Below are positions 54,367 through 63,613 of a stretch of 64,000 bases of DNA, piece after piece. The DNA lies in the NCBI RefSeq assembly GCF_049310905.1, contig NZ_JBMEMN010000004.1, positions 57,370 to 121,369 of the forward strand. The letters are read 5' to 3'. Position 1 is the stretch's first letter, and the number at the start of each line of letters is the position of its first letter. Under the pieces are notes generated by a model that had not been told where the DNA came from, made no database searches, and was given only the letters and a program-made list of their open reading frames with translations. The DNA is from Gudongella sp049310905. Lineage in GTDB: Bacteria > Bacillota > Clostridia > Tissierellales > Tissierellaceae. The translations under genes were made by a program, and so were the position numbers.

Positions 54367-55050
54367 ATGAAAATCAATTACAACGTAACCGGTAACGAAC
54401 GTAAAAAGCTGGTGAAGCTCATCAGTGAAATCACAGAGGTTCCCTCAAAATACCTGGGCGTTCCATCTTGTGCTTACCAGGTCGGACCCTACCACATCGG
54501 AAAAGACGGAGAGCTAACCTTTGACACCGAAGTGGATCAGGACAATATCAATACGCTGATGAAAAAGCTACAAGATGCAGGGTTTGAAGCTGAGGTGGAT
54601 GAACCCGCTCCTGCTGAAGCAGAGACCGAGGAAACTGGACTCATCATCCAGATTCCAAAAGACTCCCTCTCCGATGAAGACTTAGAGAAGCTAGCCAAAC
54701 TGTTAGAAGCAAAAGGGAGCCTCATCAAGAAAGCACTGAATGTGGATGCACTTCCCATTGAAGCCGACGAGGTTCGCATCAGCTTCCCTTGGTTTTCAAA
54801 ACTACCAGATCCAGACGAGATAAAAGCCTACTCACAGTTCATTACAAAGCTGTGTGAGATGGCGAAAACCCAAAAGAGAATCACTGTGAAAGAAAAAGAA
54901 GTCGACAATGAAAAGTACGCATTTAGGTGCTTCCTTCTCCGCCTTGGATTTATTGGAGAGGAATTCAAAACCCACAGAAAGATTCTTCTTCAAAACCTTT
55001 CAGGCAGCAGTGCCTTCAAAGGAGGTGCTCCAAATGAAACCGATCAGTAA
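54367..55050 (+). CDS. Conserved phage protein, unknown
   Basis: 227 aa. AAGGAGG precedes the ATG. N-terminal alpha/beta domain starting MKINYNVTGNERKKLVKLI, an acidic linker with Pro/Glu (about 76-90), and a C-terminal part. Similar proteins are annotated as virulence-related in Firmicutes phages, without function. Overlaps the next gene by 17 bases. Confidence 0.7.
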   Translation: MKINYNVTGNERKKLVKLISEITEVPSKYLGVPSCAYQVGPYHIGKDGELTFDTEVDQDNINTLMKKLQDAGFEAEVDEPAPAEAETEETGLIIQIPKDSLSDEDLEKLAKLLEAKGSLIKKALNVDALPIEADEVRISFPWFSKLPDPDEIKAYSQFITKLCEMAKTQKRITVKEKEVDNEKYAFRCFLLRLGFIGEEFKTHRKILLQNLSGSSAFKGGAPNETDQ

Positions 55051-55276
55051 AGAAAGACTGGCCCACCTACGCAATCAGTACCCCGCTGGCGCCAGGGTTC
55101 AGCTCCTTCGGATGGATGATGTGCAAGCACCACCAGCGGGCACAAAAGGCACCGTGTGGGGCGTGGATGACACAGGCTCCATCATGGTTCAGTGGGATAA
55201 CGGCAGCAGCTTGAATGTGGTTTACGGCATTGATTCCTGCAAAGTAATTGATGAAAAGTCCAGTGAGGAGGCATAG
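55034..55276 (+). CDS. DUF4314 phage protein
   Basis: 80 aa. ATG at 55034 with AAAGGAGG upstream. Beta-barrel-like small protein: YPAGARVQLLRMDDVQAPPAG, TGSIMVQWDNGSSLNVVYG, typical of DUF4314. Function unknown. A longer upstream frame lacks a ribosome site. Confidence 0.8.
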   Translation: MKPISKERLAHLRNQYPAGARVQLLRMDDVQAPPAGTKGTVWGVDDTGSIMVQWDNGSSLNVVYGIDSCKVIDEKSSEEA

Positions 55277-55278
55277 TA

Positions 55279-55590
55279 ATGAAGGCATTATTTGGTCGAA
55301 AGTTCTACAACCTTATGGAACTAAAAGAAGCAACAGAAGAAGCAAAGGAAGATGGCGTCATTGGTTCTGATTACACCGTGATTCGAGAAGTTGAACTCAG
55401 TGATAAAGAGTTTAAAAAGTTCACCAGTGATTTTCTAGAGGATCAACCTTGGATCAAGAAGTCAGATGGAGGCACCAACGAAAAAGGCGAGCTCCGATGC
55501 ATTAGGGTCATTAACAAAGACACCGGTGAAAAGATACTCACCAATCCTGAAGGCTACGAATTCCCGCGCTACACAGCGATTGAAGATTAA
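55279..55590 (+). CDS. Phage protein of unknown function
   Basis: 103 aa, acidic, alpha/beta. GAGGAGG precedes the ATG two bases after the previous stop. Starts MKALFGRKFYNLMELKEATE. No family assigned; part of a run of small accessory genes before the large terminase. Confidence 0.65.
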   Translation: MKALFGRKFYNLMELKEATEEAKEDGVIGSDYTVIREVELSDKEFKKFTSDFLEDQPWIKKSDGGTNEKGELRCIRVINKDTGEKILTNPEGYEFPRYTAIED

Positions 55591-55622
55591 ACTGAAGACC
55601 TGCTCTTTACTACAGAAATGAC

Positions 55623-55653
55623 TTGCTATTATTCTCATTTAGAGTGATATATG
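55623..55653 (+). promoter_or_regulatory. Promoter-like element, copy 2
   Basis: TTGCTA, 17-base spacer, GATATA, and the shared tail TTTAGAGTGATATATGTA-like sequence. It starts 71 bases before the ATG at 55694. Confidence 0.5.
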
Positions 55654-55693
55654 TAATACCAAAACAAAACCACACTAAATGGAGGATGAGAAC

Positions 55694-56050
55694 ATGAAAG
55701 AAATCAAGGCATTTGAGGAAGCCAAGGCAACTGGCGCAAATTTTAAGGAGTCTGGAATCAACAGCACCATGTACTGGGCCTACGAAAGAAGCAAGGAAGC
55801 AGGAAACGACACCATCGACTTTTCTGAGGTCATTTGGGATTACGACATTGAACCCATTGTTAAAGCCTGCAGAGCCTATGGAATCGACCACATCACCATA
55901 TCAAGCACCTTCTCAGGGCTTATCGCAACCCTTGCCGAATTTGAAAAGCACGGCTGCAAGATGGACGGACTTACCAGGGTTAAGACAAGCTACACCGACT
56001 GGCAGACCGGCGAAAAGCAAATTCTACCAGCAATCTTGGTTAGGATTTAA
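55694..56050 (+). CDS. Conserved phage protein, unknown
   Basis: 118 aa. ATG at 55694 follows TGGAGG; an earlier in-frame ATG overlaps that site. Alpha/beta protein with KEIKAFEEAKATGANF and ITISSTFSGLIATLAEFEKHG. Commonly seen with DUF4314 genes in Firmicutes phages. No function. Confidence 0.7.
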   Translation: MKEIKAFEEAKATGANFKESGINSTMYWAYERSKEAGNDTIDFSEVIWDYDIEPIVKACRAYGIDHITISSTFSGLIATLAEFEKHGCKMDGLTRVKTSYTDWQTGEKQILPAILVRI

Positions 56051-56064
56051 GGAGGGCTTTAACC

Positions 56065-56289
56065 ATGTGGAGAGAAGGTAAAATCGAAGTCGAAAACAGA
56101 ACCATCCCTTACTGGATCAAAAGCTTTGACTTAGGCTCCCCTTACGGCATTGATGAAGGTAGAATTTCAAAACTGATGCTAAAGCGAGATGGCCAGATCA
56201 TTGCAAACTTTGATAGAGGCTGGGACATTGAACCCATCGATGAAAATGCAAAGGCTGCACTTGAAGTTTTGATGAAGAAATACAATTAA
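56065..56289 (+). CDS. Small phage protein, unknown
   Basis: 74 aa. AAGGAGGG precedes the ATG. Beta-rich, starting MWREGKIEVENRTIPYW, with FDLGSPYGIDEGRISKL. No family recognised. Last of the accessory run. Confidence 0.65.
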   Translation: MWREGKIEVENRTIPYWIKSFDLGSPYGIDEGRISKLMLKRDGQIIANFDRGWDIEPIDENAKAALEVLMKKYN

Positions 56290-56307
56290 CAACAAGAGAA
56301 AAACGCA

Positions 56308-56368
56308 TAACGGAATAGGGCTATTTAGCTCTTTTCCTCGTTACAGAAGACCTTAGGGTCTATTTTTT
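56308..56368 (+). terminator. Hairpins before the large terminase
   Basis: TAACG ... CGTTA with inner AGGGCT/AGCTCT forms a first stem (56308-56344). AGACC-TTAG-GGTCT followed by ATTTTTTAT (56348-56368) is terminator-like. They separate accessory genes from the terminase large subunit. Confidence 0.5.
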
Positions 56369-56395
56369 ATGTCTTTTTAAAGGAGGTGTCCGCAT

Positions 56396-57997
56396 ATCCG
56401 AAAACTAAAGAAGTACAAACCAACCTCTTACATAGCGAAGGATTCTCATTACAGCAAGGAGATGGCGGACTATGCAGTTGGTTTTATTGAATGCCTTTCC
56501 CACACCAAAGGAACCTGGGCAGGAAAACCCTTTGAACTGATAGATTGGCAAGAGCATATCATCCGTGATTTATTTGGAACCATAAAATCAAATGGCTATC
56601 GCCAGTTTAATACTGCCTATGTAGAAATACCAAAGAAGATGGGGAAAAGTGAGCTGGCGGCGGCTGTTGCCCTGCTCTTAACCTGTGGAGATAACGAAGA
56701 ACGTGCTGAGGTTTATGGCTGCGCTGCGGATCGTAACCAAGCTTCCATCGTTTTTAATGTGGCTGCTGATATGGTACGTATGTGCCCAGCCTTGTCCAAG
56801 CGGGTAAAGATTCTAGACTCACAGAAAAGACTGATCTACCAACCCACAGGAAGCATCTATCAAGTACTTTCTGCCGATGTTGGAAATAAGCACGGCTTCA
56901 ACACCCATGGCGTTGTATTTGATGAGCTCCATACTCAACCTAACCGAAAACTCTATGATGTTATGACCAAAGGTAGTGGCGATGCCAGGATGCAGCCCTT
57001 GTACTTTCTAATCACCACTGCTGGAGATAATCAAAACAGTATCTGCTGGGAGGTTCATCAAAAAGCACTGGATATCATGGCAGGAAGAAAGAACGATCCT
57101 ACCTTCTACCCCGTCATTTATGGCGCAGCACTAGAGGATGACTGGTCCGATCCTAAGGTCTGGAAGAAAGCAAATCCATCCCTTGGCATCACTGTCAGCA
57201 TGGACAAAGTAAAGATGGCCTACGAGTCTGCGAGACAAAACCCTGCTGAAGAAAACAGCTTCAGGCAGCTTCGATTAAATCAATGGGTTAAGCAGGCCAT
57301 CCGGTGGATGCCTATGGATAAATGGGATGCCTGCGCTTTCCCTGTTAATCCAGAAACACTTAAAGGCCGCATCTGCTATGGCGGGCTGGACCTCTCCTCT
57401 TCCACTGATATTACAGCGTTCGTACTTGTCTTCCCTCCACAGGATGAAGATGACAAGTATGTGGTTCTTCCATACTTCTGGATACCAGAAGACAGCATAG
57501 ATCTTAGAGTTAGGCGAGATCACGTGAATTATGATGTTTGGGAAAAACAAGGCTTCCTTTTAACTACCGAAGGTAATGTGGTGCACTACGGATTCATTGA
57601 GACATTCATTGAGGAGCTTGGGATGAAATATAACATCCGCGAAATTGCCTTTGACCGCTGGGGAGCAGTTCAGATGACACAGAACCTAGAAAATCTAGGT
57701 TTCACCGTTGTCCCTTTTGGACAGGGCTTCAAAGATATGTCTCCTCCGACTAAGGAGTTGATGAAGCTGACATTGGAAGAAAAGATAGCTCATGGGGGTC
57801 ATCCTGTTCTCCGCTGGATGATGGACAATATTTTCATTAGAACTGACCCTGCTGGAAACATTAAAGCAGACAAAGAGAAATCCACAGAGAAGATTGATGG
57901 TGCTGTGGCTACAATCATGGCTCTTGACCGAGCGATCCGCTGTGGTGGAGAAACTAGCACTTCTGTTTATGACGATAGAGGTCTTTTAATCTTCTAA
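56396..57997 (+). CDS. Terminase large subunit
   Basis: About 533 aa. Walker A-like KKMGKSELAAAVALL, Walker B-like VVFDELHTQ, and nuclease Asp residues in GGLDLSSSTDITAF and DGAVATIMALDR. I extend the gene upstream of the first ATG (56462), because the same frame reads RKLKKYKPTSYIAKDSHY, as in close relatives, and AAAGGAGG lies at the right distance from the codon at 56396. That codon is ATC, where relatives have ATG or TTG, so either a rare start is used or the start codon is mutated. The ATG at 56462 has its AGGAG touching it and is an unlikely start. Confidence 0.85.
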   Translation: MRKLKKYKPTSYIAKDSHYSKEMADYAVGFIECLSHTKGTWAGKPFELIDWQEHIIRDLFGTIKSNGYRQFNTAYVEIPKKMGKSELAAAVALLLTCGDNEERAEVYGCAADRNQASIVFNVAADMVRMCPALSKRVKILDSQKRLIYQPTGSIYQVLSADVGNKHGFNTHGVVFDELHTQPNRKLYDVMTKGSGDARMQPLYFLITTAGDNQNSICWEVHQKALDIMAGRKNDPTFYPVIYGAALEDDWSDPKVWKKANPSLGITVSMDKVKMAYESARQNPAEENSFRQLRLNQWVKQAIRWMPMDKWDACAFPVNPETLKGRICYGGLDLSSSTDITAFVLVFPPQDEDDKYVVLPYFWIPEDSIDLRVRRDHVNYDVWEKQGFLLTTEGNVVHYGFIETFIEELGMKYNIREIAFDRWGAVQMTQNLENLGFTVVPFGQGFKDMSPPTKELMKLTLEEKIAHGGHPVLRWMMDNIFIRTDPAGNIKADKEKSTEKIDGAVATIMALDRAIRCGGETSTSVYDDRGLLIF

Positions 57998-58122
57998 TGT
58001 TATCTTCCTTATAGTATAATAGTTCTGTACAGAGGAGAGTTTTTTTGCAGATAAGTAGATAATCGCGAAATAGAGGTTATTTGTTAAAGTCTGATAAATA
58101 GTAATTTGAACGGAGGGATTGA

Positions 58123-58617
58123 ATGGTAAATAAAACAGATGCCATTGAGATAGTAACATATGCTGAAGAAAATGGAATTAGCATTTGGATAGATGGCGGT
58201 TGGGGAGTAGATGCGCTATTAGAAGTGGAAACAAGAGCTCATAATGATATTGATTTATTTGTGGAAGATAGTAACAGTAAAAAGTTTATTGGAATATTAA
58301 AAGAAAACGGCTTTGCTGAAGTTACAGAATCATATACAACCACATCTCACACGGTTTGGAAGGATACTAAAGGTAGGATAATTGACCTTCATATATTTAA
58401 ATTCAACGAACAAGGATACATTGTTTTTGAAGGAGAAGCATATCCCTCAGAGGTGTTTAGTGGTATAGGGAAAATAGGTGATAAAGTGGTAAGATGTATT
58501 GATGCTGAAAATCAAGTATTATTTCATTTGGGCTATGAGCATGATGAAAATGATGTGCATGATGTAAAACTATTGTGCGAGAGATTTGATATTCCTGTTC
58601 CGAATGAATACAAGTAA
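58123..58617 (+). CDS. Lincosamide nucleotidyltransferase-like protein
   Basis: 164 aa. WIDGGWGVDALL (nucleotidyltransferase GG/W signature), HNDIDLFVED (catalytic DxD) and FHLGYEHDENDVHD match the LnuA/LnuC-like and AadB-like antibiotic nucleotidyltransferases. Activity on lincosamides is inference. It lies between terminase and portal genes, with its own region of lower GC, a TATAAT-like -10 near 58015 and its own terminator. It therefore looks like a cargo gene (moron) in the phage. Confidence 0.8.
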   Translation: MVNKTDAIEIVTYAEENGISIWIDGGWGVDALLEVETRAHNDIDLFVEDSNSKKFIGILKENGFAEVTESYTTTSHTVWKDTKGRIIDLHIFKFNEQGYIVFEGEAYPSEVFSGIGKIGDKVVRCIDAENQVLFHLGYEHDENDVHDVKLLCERFDIPVPNEYK

Positions 58618-58720
58618 CTAACAAATTCCAATTTGAGAGTTCCGTAAAATGAGCATAGCATAAAGTTGAGTTGATTCGCATCCTTCTTATTATATGAACT
58701 ACTTTCATTGTGAATTATAA

Positions 58721-58766
58721 GGGTATTAAGCATCTATCATTTATAGGTGCTTAATACCCATTTTTA
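58721..58766 (+). terminator. Terminator after the nucleotidyltransferase
   Basis: Perfect 12-bp arms GGGTATTAAGCA and TGCTTAATACCC, then ATTTTT. It isolates the cargo gene from the portal gene. Confidence 0.9.
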
Positions 58767-58781
58767 AGGAGGTCGATGTCC

Positions 58782-60038
58782 ATGGGAATACTGCAAGGAA
58801 TATTCAAAGCTCGAGACAAGCCTAAAGATGCTCTAGGTGGCAGCCCCTACAGCTTCTTTTTTGGAAGCACCAGCGCTGGAAAACCAGTCAATGAACAAAC
58901 AGCCATGCAGATGACCGCAGTGTATAGCTGCGTAAGAATCTTATCGGAGACCTTAGCTGGTCTACCACTTCATGTGTATAAGTACAATGATTCAGGTGGC
59001 AAGGAGAAGAACCTAAAACACCCTTTATACAAATTACTTCATGATGAACCAAATCCTGAGATGACTTCCTTTGCGTTTAGAGAAACGCTGATGAGTCATC
59101 TTTTATTATGGGGAAATGCCTATGCTCAGATAATTAGAAATGCACGTGGTGAAGTTGTTTCCCTCTACCCACTGATGCCAAACAAAATGACAGTCGATCG
59201 CGATTCAAGTGGTCGGCTTTTCTATTTGTACCAGCGTGGTAGTGAAGATGCTCCTACTCTTGGTAGAGACAATCAAGTGTATCTTTCACCATCAGATGTC
59301 CTCCATATCCCCGGACTTGGCTTTGACGGACTGGTAGGCTATTCACCCATAGCCATGGCGAAAAATGCTGTGGGCCTTGCCATAGCTACAGAAGAATATG
59401 GAGCTAAGTTTTTTGCTAATGGTGCTTCACCTGGTGGCGTGCTAGAACACCCCGGTACCATCAAAGACCCTCAGAAGATTAAAGAATCCTGGAATGCTGC
59501 TTATCAAGGAAGCGGCAATGCCCACAGGGTGGCTGTCCTTGAAGAAGGTATGAAGTATCAGCCTATTGGTATATCTCCGGAGCAGGCTCAGTTCTTAGAA
59601 ACCAGAAAGTTTCAGATCAATGAGATCGCTCGTATTTTTAGAGTGCCCCCTCATATGCTTGCTGATCTAGAGAAGTCATCCTTTAGTAACATCGAACAGC
59701 AATCACTGGAGTTTGTAAAATACACCCTCGACCCTTGGGTGGTCCGCTGGGAACAGTCAATGTGTAGAGCGCTGCTAATGGAAAGTGAGAAGCCTAATGT
59801 CTTTATCAAGTTTAATGTGGATGGCCTATTACGTGGTGACTATGTTAGCCGAATGAGTGGTTATGCCACTGCAAGGCAGAACGGTTGGATGAGTGCCAAT
59901 GATATCAGAGAACTAGAAAATCTGGATAGAATTCCTGCTGAACTTGGAGGCGATCTCTTCCTCATCAACGGTGCCATGACAAAATTACAGGACGCAGGCG
60001 CGTTCGCAAATACTAAAGAAACGGAGGAACCTAAATGA
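58782..60038 (+). CDS. HK97-family portal protein
   Basis: 418 aa. ATG at 58782 is nine bases from AAGGAGG; an ATG at 58776 is too close. TAVYSCVRILSETLAGLP, LLWGNAYAQIIRN, and FRVPPHMLADLEKSSFSN are HK97 portal hallmarks. It forms the ring through which DNA enters the capsid. Overlaps the protease gene by four bases. Confidence 0.95.
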   Translation: MGILQGIFKARDKPKDALGGSPYSFFFGSTSAGKPVNEQTAMQMTAVYSCVRILSETLAGLPLHVYKYNDSGGKEKNLKHPLYKLLHDEPNPEMTSFAFRETLMSHLLLWGNAYAQIIRNARGEVVSLYPLMPNKMTVDRDSSGRLFYLYQRGSEDAPTLGRDNQVYLSPSDVLHIPGLGFDGLVGYSPIAMAKNAVGLAIATEEYGAKFFANGASPGGVLEHPGTIKDPQKIKESWNAAYQGSGNAHRVAVLEEGMKYQPIGISPEQAQFLETRKFQINEIARIFRVPPHMLADLEKSSFSNIEQQSLEFVKYTLDPWVVRWEQSMCRALLMESEKPNVFIKFNVDGLLRGDYVSRMSGYATARQNGWMSANDIRELENLDRIPAELGGDLFLINGAMTKLQDAGAFANTKETEEPK

Positions 60039-60733
60039 AGAAGTTTTGGAACTGGGCACGAGATGAAAACACTGGCGTCCGAACACTTTATCTAGACGGC
60101 GTTATTGCCGAAGATTCATGGTTTGACGATGATGTCACCCCTAAGGCATTTAAAGCAGAGCTTACTGCCGGTGAGGGTGACATAGTTATTTGGCTCAATT
60201 CTCCAGGAGGTGATTGCATTGCTGCTAGTCAGATTTACGCCATGCTGATGGATTACAAGGGTACTGTTACCGTAAAGATTGACGGTATTGCAGCCTCAGC
60301 CGCCTCAGTCATCGCCATGGCGGGGACAACGGTGCTTATGGCACCAACTGCCCTCATGATGGTCCATAACCCCCTTACAGTGGCCATTGGTGACAGCGAG
60401 GAAATGAAAAAAGCCATCGCCATGCTATCTGAAGTTAAAGAGAGCATCATCAATGCCTATGAAATCAAGACAGGCCAGTCAAGGACAAAGCTCTCCCATC
60501 TCATGGATGCGGAGACTTGGCTTAATGCGAAGAAGGCCATCGAGCTTGGTTTTGCTGATGGCATCTTGGAGGATGAAAAAAAACGAAATCAGACTGAGGA
60601 TTTTACCTATGCCTTTAGTCGCAGGGCTGTTACCAACTCCCTGCTGGATAAGGTAAAACCCAAACTAGCAAAAGAGAATACTGGCACCCCAATTGAGTCG
60701 CTAGAAAAGCGGCTTTCTTTAATTCAACACTAA
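60035..60733 (+). CDS. ClpP-like prohead protease
   Basis: 232 aa. Active-site Ser in GIAASAASVIAMAG and His in MVHNPLTVAIGD, the ClpP fold. It matures the capsid by removing scaffold regions. Overlaps the portal gene end and is followed by the capsid gene. Confidence 0.93.
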   Translation: MKKFWNWARDENTGVRTLYLDGVIAEDSWFDDDVTPKAFKAELTAGEGDIVIWLNSPGGDCIAASQIYAMLMDYKGTVTVKIDGIAASAASVIAMAGTTVLMAPTALMMVHNPLTVAIGDSEEMKKAIAMLSEVKESIINAYEIKTGQSRTKLSHLMDAETWLNAKKAIELGFADGILEDEKKRNQTEDFTYAFSRRAVTNSLLDKVKPKLAKENTGTPIESLEKRLSLIQH

Positions 60734-60752
60734 ATTTTAGGAGGAAAACACT

Positions 60753-61961
60753 ATGAATAAAATTCTTGAACTACGTGAAAAAAGAGCAAAATCCTGGGAA
60801 GCTGCGAAAGCATTCCTCGATACCAAAAGAGGTACAGATGGAATTGTATCTGCTGAAGACACTGCAACCTATGAAAAGATGGAAGCGGATGTGGTTGCCC
60901 TTGGTAAGGAGATTGACCGTCTTGAAAAGCAAGAAGCACTGGACCGCGAGCTTTCAAAGCCACTTAACACACCACTTACCGGAAAACCTATCTTCCAGGG
61001 TATGGAATCCAAAGGCGGCAGAGCCTCCGCAGAATACCAGAAAGCATTCTGGAATGCCATGAGAACCCGTTCTGGTGAAGGGCTTGATCCTGTTATTAAG
61101 AACGCACTGCAGATTGGTACTGACACTGAAGGTGGCTATCTTGTACCAGATGAGTTTGAGCGTACCCTCATTGAGTCCCTTAATGAAGAGAATATCTTCA
61201 GAAAGCTGGCCAATGTCATCTCCACTGCTTCTGGCGATCGTAAGATTCCAGTGGTGGCTTCCAAAGGTACCGCTTCTTGGATTGATGAGGAAGGTGCCAT
61301 TCCTGAAAGCGATGATAGCTTTGGACAGGTTTCCATAGGCGCTTATAAGCTCGGTACCATGATCAAGGTATCTGAAGAGCTTCTTAATGACAGCGTCTTT
61401 AATCTTGAGAACTATATCGCCAGGGAGTTTGCAAGACGTATTGGTAACAAGGAAGAAGATGCCTTCTTTACTGGAGATGGCTCTGGTAAGCCTACGGGTA
61501 TTCTTGCAGCCACTGGTGGAGCACAAATCGGTGTAACTGCTTCAAGTGCCACTGCCATTTCCATCGATGAGATTTTGGATCTCTTTTACTCACTTAAATC
61601 GCCTTATAGAAACAAGTCTGTGTTCGTTATGAACGATGCCACCATTAAGGCCATTAGGAAGCTGAAAGATGGTCAGGGTCAGTATATCTGGCAGCCTTCA
61701 CTTCAGGCTGGAACACCAGATACCATTCTGAACAGACCTGTTTATACTTCATCTTACGTTCCTACCATAGCTGCATCTGCAAAGTCTATCATCTTCGGTG
61801 ATTTTGGTTACTACTGGGTAGCGGATCGTCAGGGCAGAGTGTTCAAGAGACTCAATGAGCTCTATGCAGCCACTGGACAGGTTGGCTTTGCTGCAACTCA
61901 GCGTGTGGATGGAAAGCTCATTCTACCTGAAGCCATCAAAGTGCTTCAGCAGAAAGCATAA
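60753..61961 (+). CDS. HK97-family major capsid protein
   Basis: 402 aa. Coiled-coil delta domain (1-110) that the protease should remove, then GGYLVPDEFERTLIESL and the HK97 core up to LPEAIKVLQQ. GGAGG precedes the ATG. Main capsid shell protein. Confidence 0.95.
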   Translation: MNKILELREKRAKSWEAAKAFLDTKRGTDGIVSAEDTATYEKMEADVVALGKEIDRLEKQEALDRELSKPLNTPLTGKPIFQGMESKGGRASAEYQKAFWNAMRTRSGEGLDPVIKNALQIGTDTEGGYLVPDEFERTLIESLNEENIFRKLANVISTASGDRKIPVVASKGTASWIDEEGAIPESDDSFGQVSIGAYKLGTMIKVSEELLNDSVFNLENYIAREFARRIGNKEEDAFFTGDGSGKPTGILAATGGAQIGVTASSATAISIDEILDLFYSLKSPYRNKSVFVMNDATIKAIRKLKDGQGQYIWQPSLQAGTPDTILNRPVYTSSYVPTIAASAKSIIFGDFGYYWVADRQGRVFKRLNELYAATGQVGFAATQRVDGKLILPEAIKVLQQKA

Positions 61962-61973
61962 TGGAGGTGTCCT

Positions 61974-62186
61974 ATGAGTTATAACACAAAGAACTATACC
62001 GAACAGGGCGGTGAGAAAACCGTTATTGGTGGAACTCTTGAAATCAAGGAAGGGGCGGTCGTTACTGGCCTCCCTGTTCTTGACAATCAAGCGGCAAGTA
62101 CTGCTGCCACAGTTGAAGATTTGGTGACGGATTTTAATGCCCTTCTCACCAAACTTAAAGCAGCAGGGCTTATGATTTCAGACTAA
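61974..62186 (+). CDS. Phage head fibre-like protein
   Basis: 70 aa: MSYNTKNYTEQGG, then a beta segment (TLEIKEGAVVTGL) and an alpha tail, resembling the head fibre protein family. GGAGG precedes the ATG. Role inferred from position next to the capsid gene. Confidence 0.7.
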   Translation: MSYNTKNYTEQGGEKTVIGGTLEIKEGAVVTGLPVLDNQAASTAATVEDLVTDFNALLTKLKAAGLMISD

Positions 62187-62204
62187 TGAAAGGATGGTGG
62201 AGGG

Positions 62205-62513
62205 ATGACACTGCTGGAAAAAGTAAAAGCAAACCTTATACTAGATCACTCGTCTGATGATGAGCTGATTCAAATGTACATCACTGCCGCCACGCGGTAT
62301 GCAGAAAGCTATCAGCATCATCCTGAGAACCACTATGTGGAAGCCGTTATGCCAGCCACCACTCAGCAAGCCATCATCATGCTGTCATCTCACTTCTATG
62401 AATCACGAGATGGCAGCACTGGTGGTTTTTACTCAGATAATGTTCAGGCTGGACAGCAAGTATGGAATACAGTCAATCTTCTACTGCGGCTTGATCGGGA
62501 TTGGAAGGTGTAG
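62205..62513 (+). CDS. Head-tail connector protein
   Basis: 102 aa, helical, with LILDHSSDDELIQMYI and AIIMLSSHFYESRDG, characteristic of gp6-like adaptors. Joins portal to tail. Confidence 0.88.
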   Translation: MTLLEKVKANLILDHSSDDELIQMYITAATRYAESYQHHPENHYVEAVMPATTQQAIIMLSSHFYESRDGSTGGFYSDNVQAGQQVWNTVNLLLRLDRDWKV

Positions 62514-62515
62514 AT

Positions 62516-62848
62516 ATGAGCTATGGAAAAATGAATACCTTTATCGATATTATAGAGAGGATAATCATTAAAGATGCTGAAGGATTTAGAACTGAAGTGG
62601 ATAACATTGTAGCTTCTGTAAGGGCGTATCGTGAAGGTCGACATGGCAATGAGAAATGGGCAAATAGAGCTTCCTTTACTGAAGCCACAGACCTTTTTCG
62701 CTTTCGCTGCATCCCTGGCATTACCATTACGGCATCTATGGTGATCATCCACAGTGATAAGAGATTTGAAATCACATCTGTTGAGGATGTGAAAGGACGC
62801 GGAATGTATCTTGAAGTTCTAGCTAAGGAGGTGGTTCCAAGTGGCTAA
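62516..62848 (+). CDS. Phage head closure/adaptor protein
   Basis: 110 aa; ATG at 62516 with GGAAGGTG upstream. Beta-barrel-like, with TIDIIERIIIKDAEG-type start and IHSDKRFEITSVEDVKGR, as in head-tail adaptors. Confidence 0.82.
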   Translation: MSYGKMNTFIDIIERIIIKDAEGFRTEVDNIVASVRAYREGRHGNEKWANRASFTEATDLFRFRCIPGITITASMVIIHSDKRFEITSVEDVKGRGMYLEVLAKEVVPSG

Positions 62849-63272
62849 CGCAACCATGAAAATGCCCGATGAGTTTTTAATGAAGCTTACAAAACTTGGT
62901 GATAAGACCGATGAGATTGTCTCTAAAGTCTTAGAAGCTGGCGGCGAGGTTGTTCTTGATAAAGTCAAAGCCAACCTCAAAGGCGTTATTGGGAATGAAA
63001 CAAAAGAAAAAAGCCGTTCTACCGGTGAGCTGGTATCTTCCTTGGGCCTCTCTCCCACTAAGCTAGATCGAAATGGAAACTTCAATGTCAAGGTTGGCTT
63101 CAATGAACCTCGTGGTGATGGAGATGCCAATGCTAAGATTGCAAATATCCTTGAATATGGTAAATCAGGTCAGCCACCTAAACCCTTCTTGAAGCCAGCA
63201 AAGTCCGCATCTCGGAAGGCATGCATTGAAACTATGAAATCAGAACTGGATAAGGAGATTGAAAAGCTATGA
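62841..63272 (+). CDS. HK97 gp10-like tail protein
   Basis: 143 aa; GTG start with AAGGAGGTGG. GQPPKPFLKPAKSASRKA near residue 115 and N-terminal helix with LEAGGEVVLDKVKAN match HK97 gp10-family tail components. Confidence 0.88.
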   Translation: MANATMKMPDEFLMKLTKLGDKTDEIVSKVLEAGGEVVLDKVKANLKGVIGNETKEKSRSTGELVSSLGLSPTKLDRNGNFNVKVGFNEPRGDGDANAKIANILEYGKSGQPPKPFLKPAKSASRKACIETMKSELDKEIEKL

Positions 63273-63613
63273 GCTTACTTGCGGATTTAAACCACATACT
63301 AGGACCCCTAAACATTCCTGTGGAGACCGGAGTATTTTCCGATACGCCGCCTGATGAATATCTGGTTATTACCCCCATGTCTGATAGACTGGATCTCTTT
63401 GCAGATAATGAGGCCTATATGATTCTTTCAGAAGCTCGGCTTTCTCTTTTCACGAAGAAGAACTATATGAAGCGCAAGAAAGAACTGACTAAGGCCCTAC
63501 AATCTGGAGAAATCACCATAACAGATAGGCAGTATGTTGGTTATGAACACGATACTAAATTTCATCATTACGCCATTGACGTAATGAAAGAATATGAAAC
63601 GGAGGAAGAATAA
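63269..63613 (+). CDS. Phage tail completion-like protein
   Basis: 114 aa. Starts MSLLADLNHILGPLN; DEYLVITPMSDR and HHYAIDVMKEYE. Occupies the place of the tail terminator/completion gene between gp10-like and major tail genes. Family assignment is from position and general fold. Confidence 0.72.
   Translation: MSLLADLNHILGPLNIPVETGVFSDTPPDEYLVITPMSDRLDLFADNEAYMILSEARLSLFTKKNYMKRKKELTKALQSGEITITDRQYVGYEHDTKFHHYAIDVMKEYETEEE

Noticed and set aside
56462..57997. Large terminase starting at the first ATG
   Set aside because: AGGAG touches that ATG and the upstream frame encodes conserved N-terminal residues.
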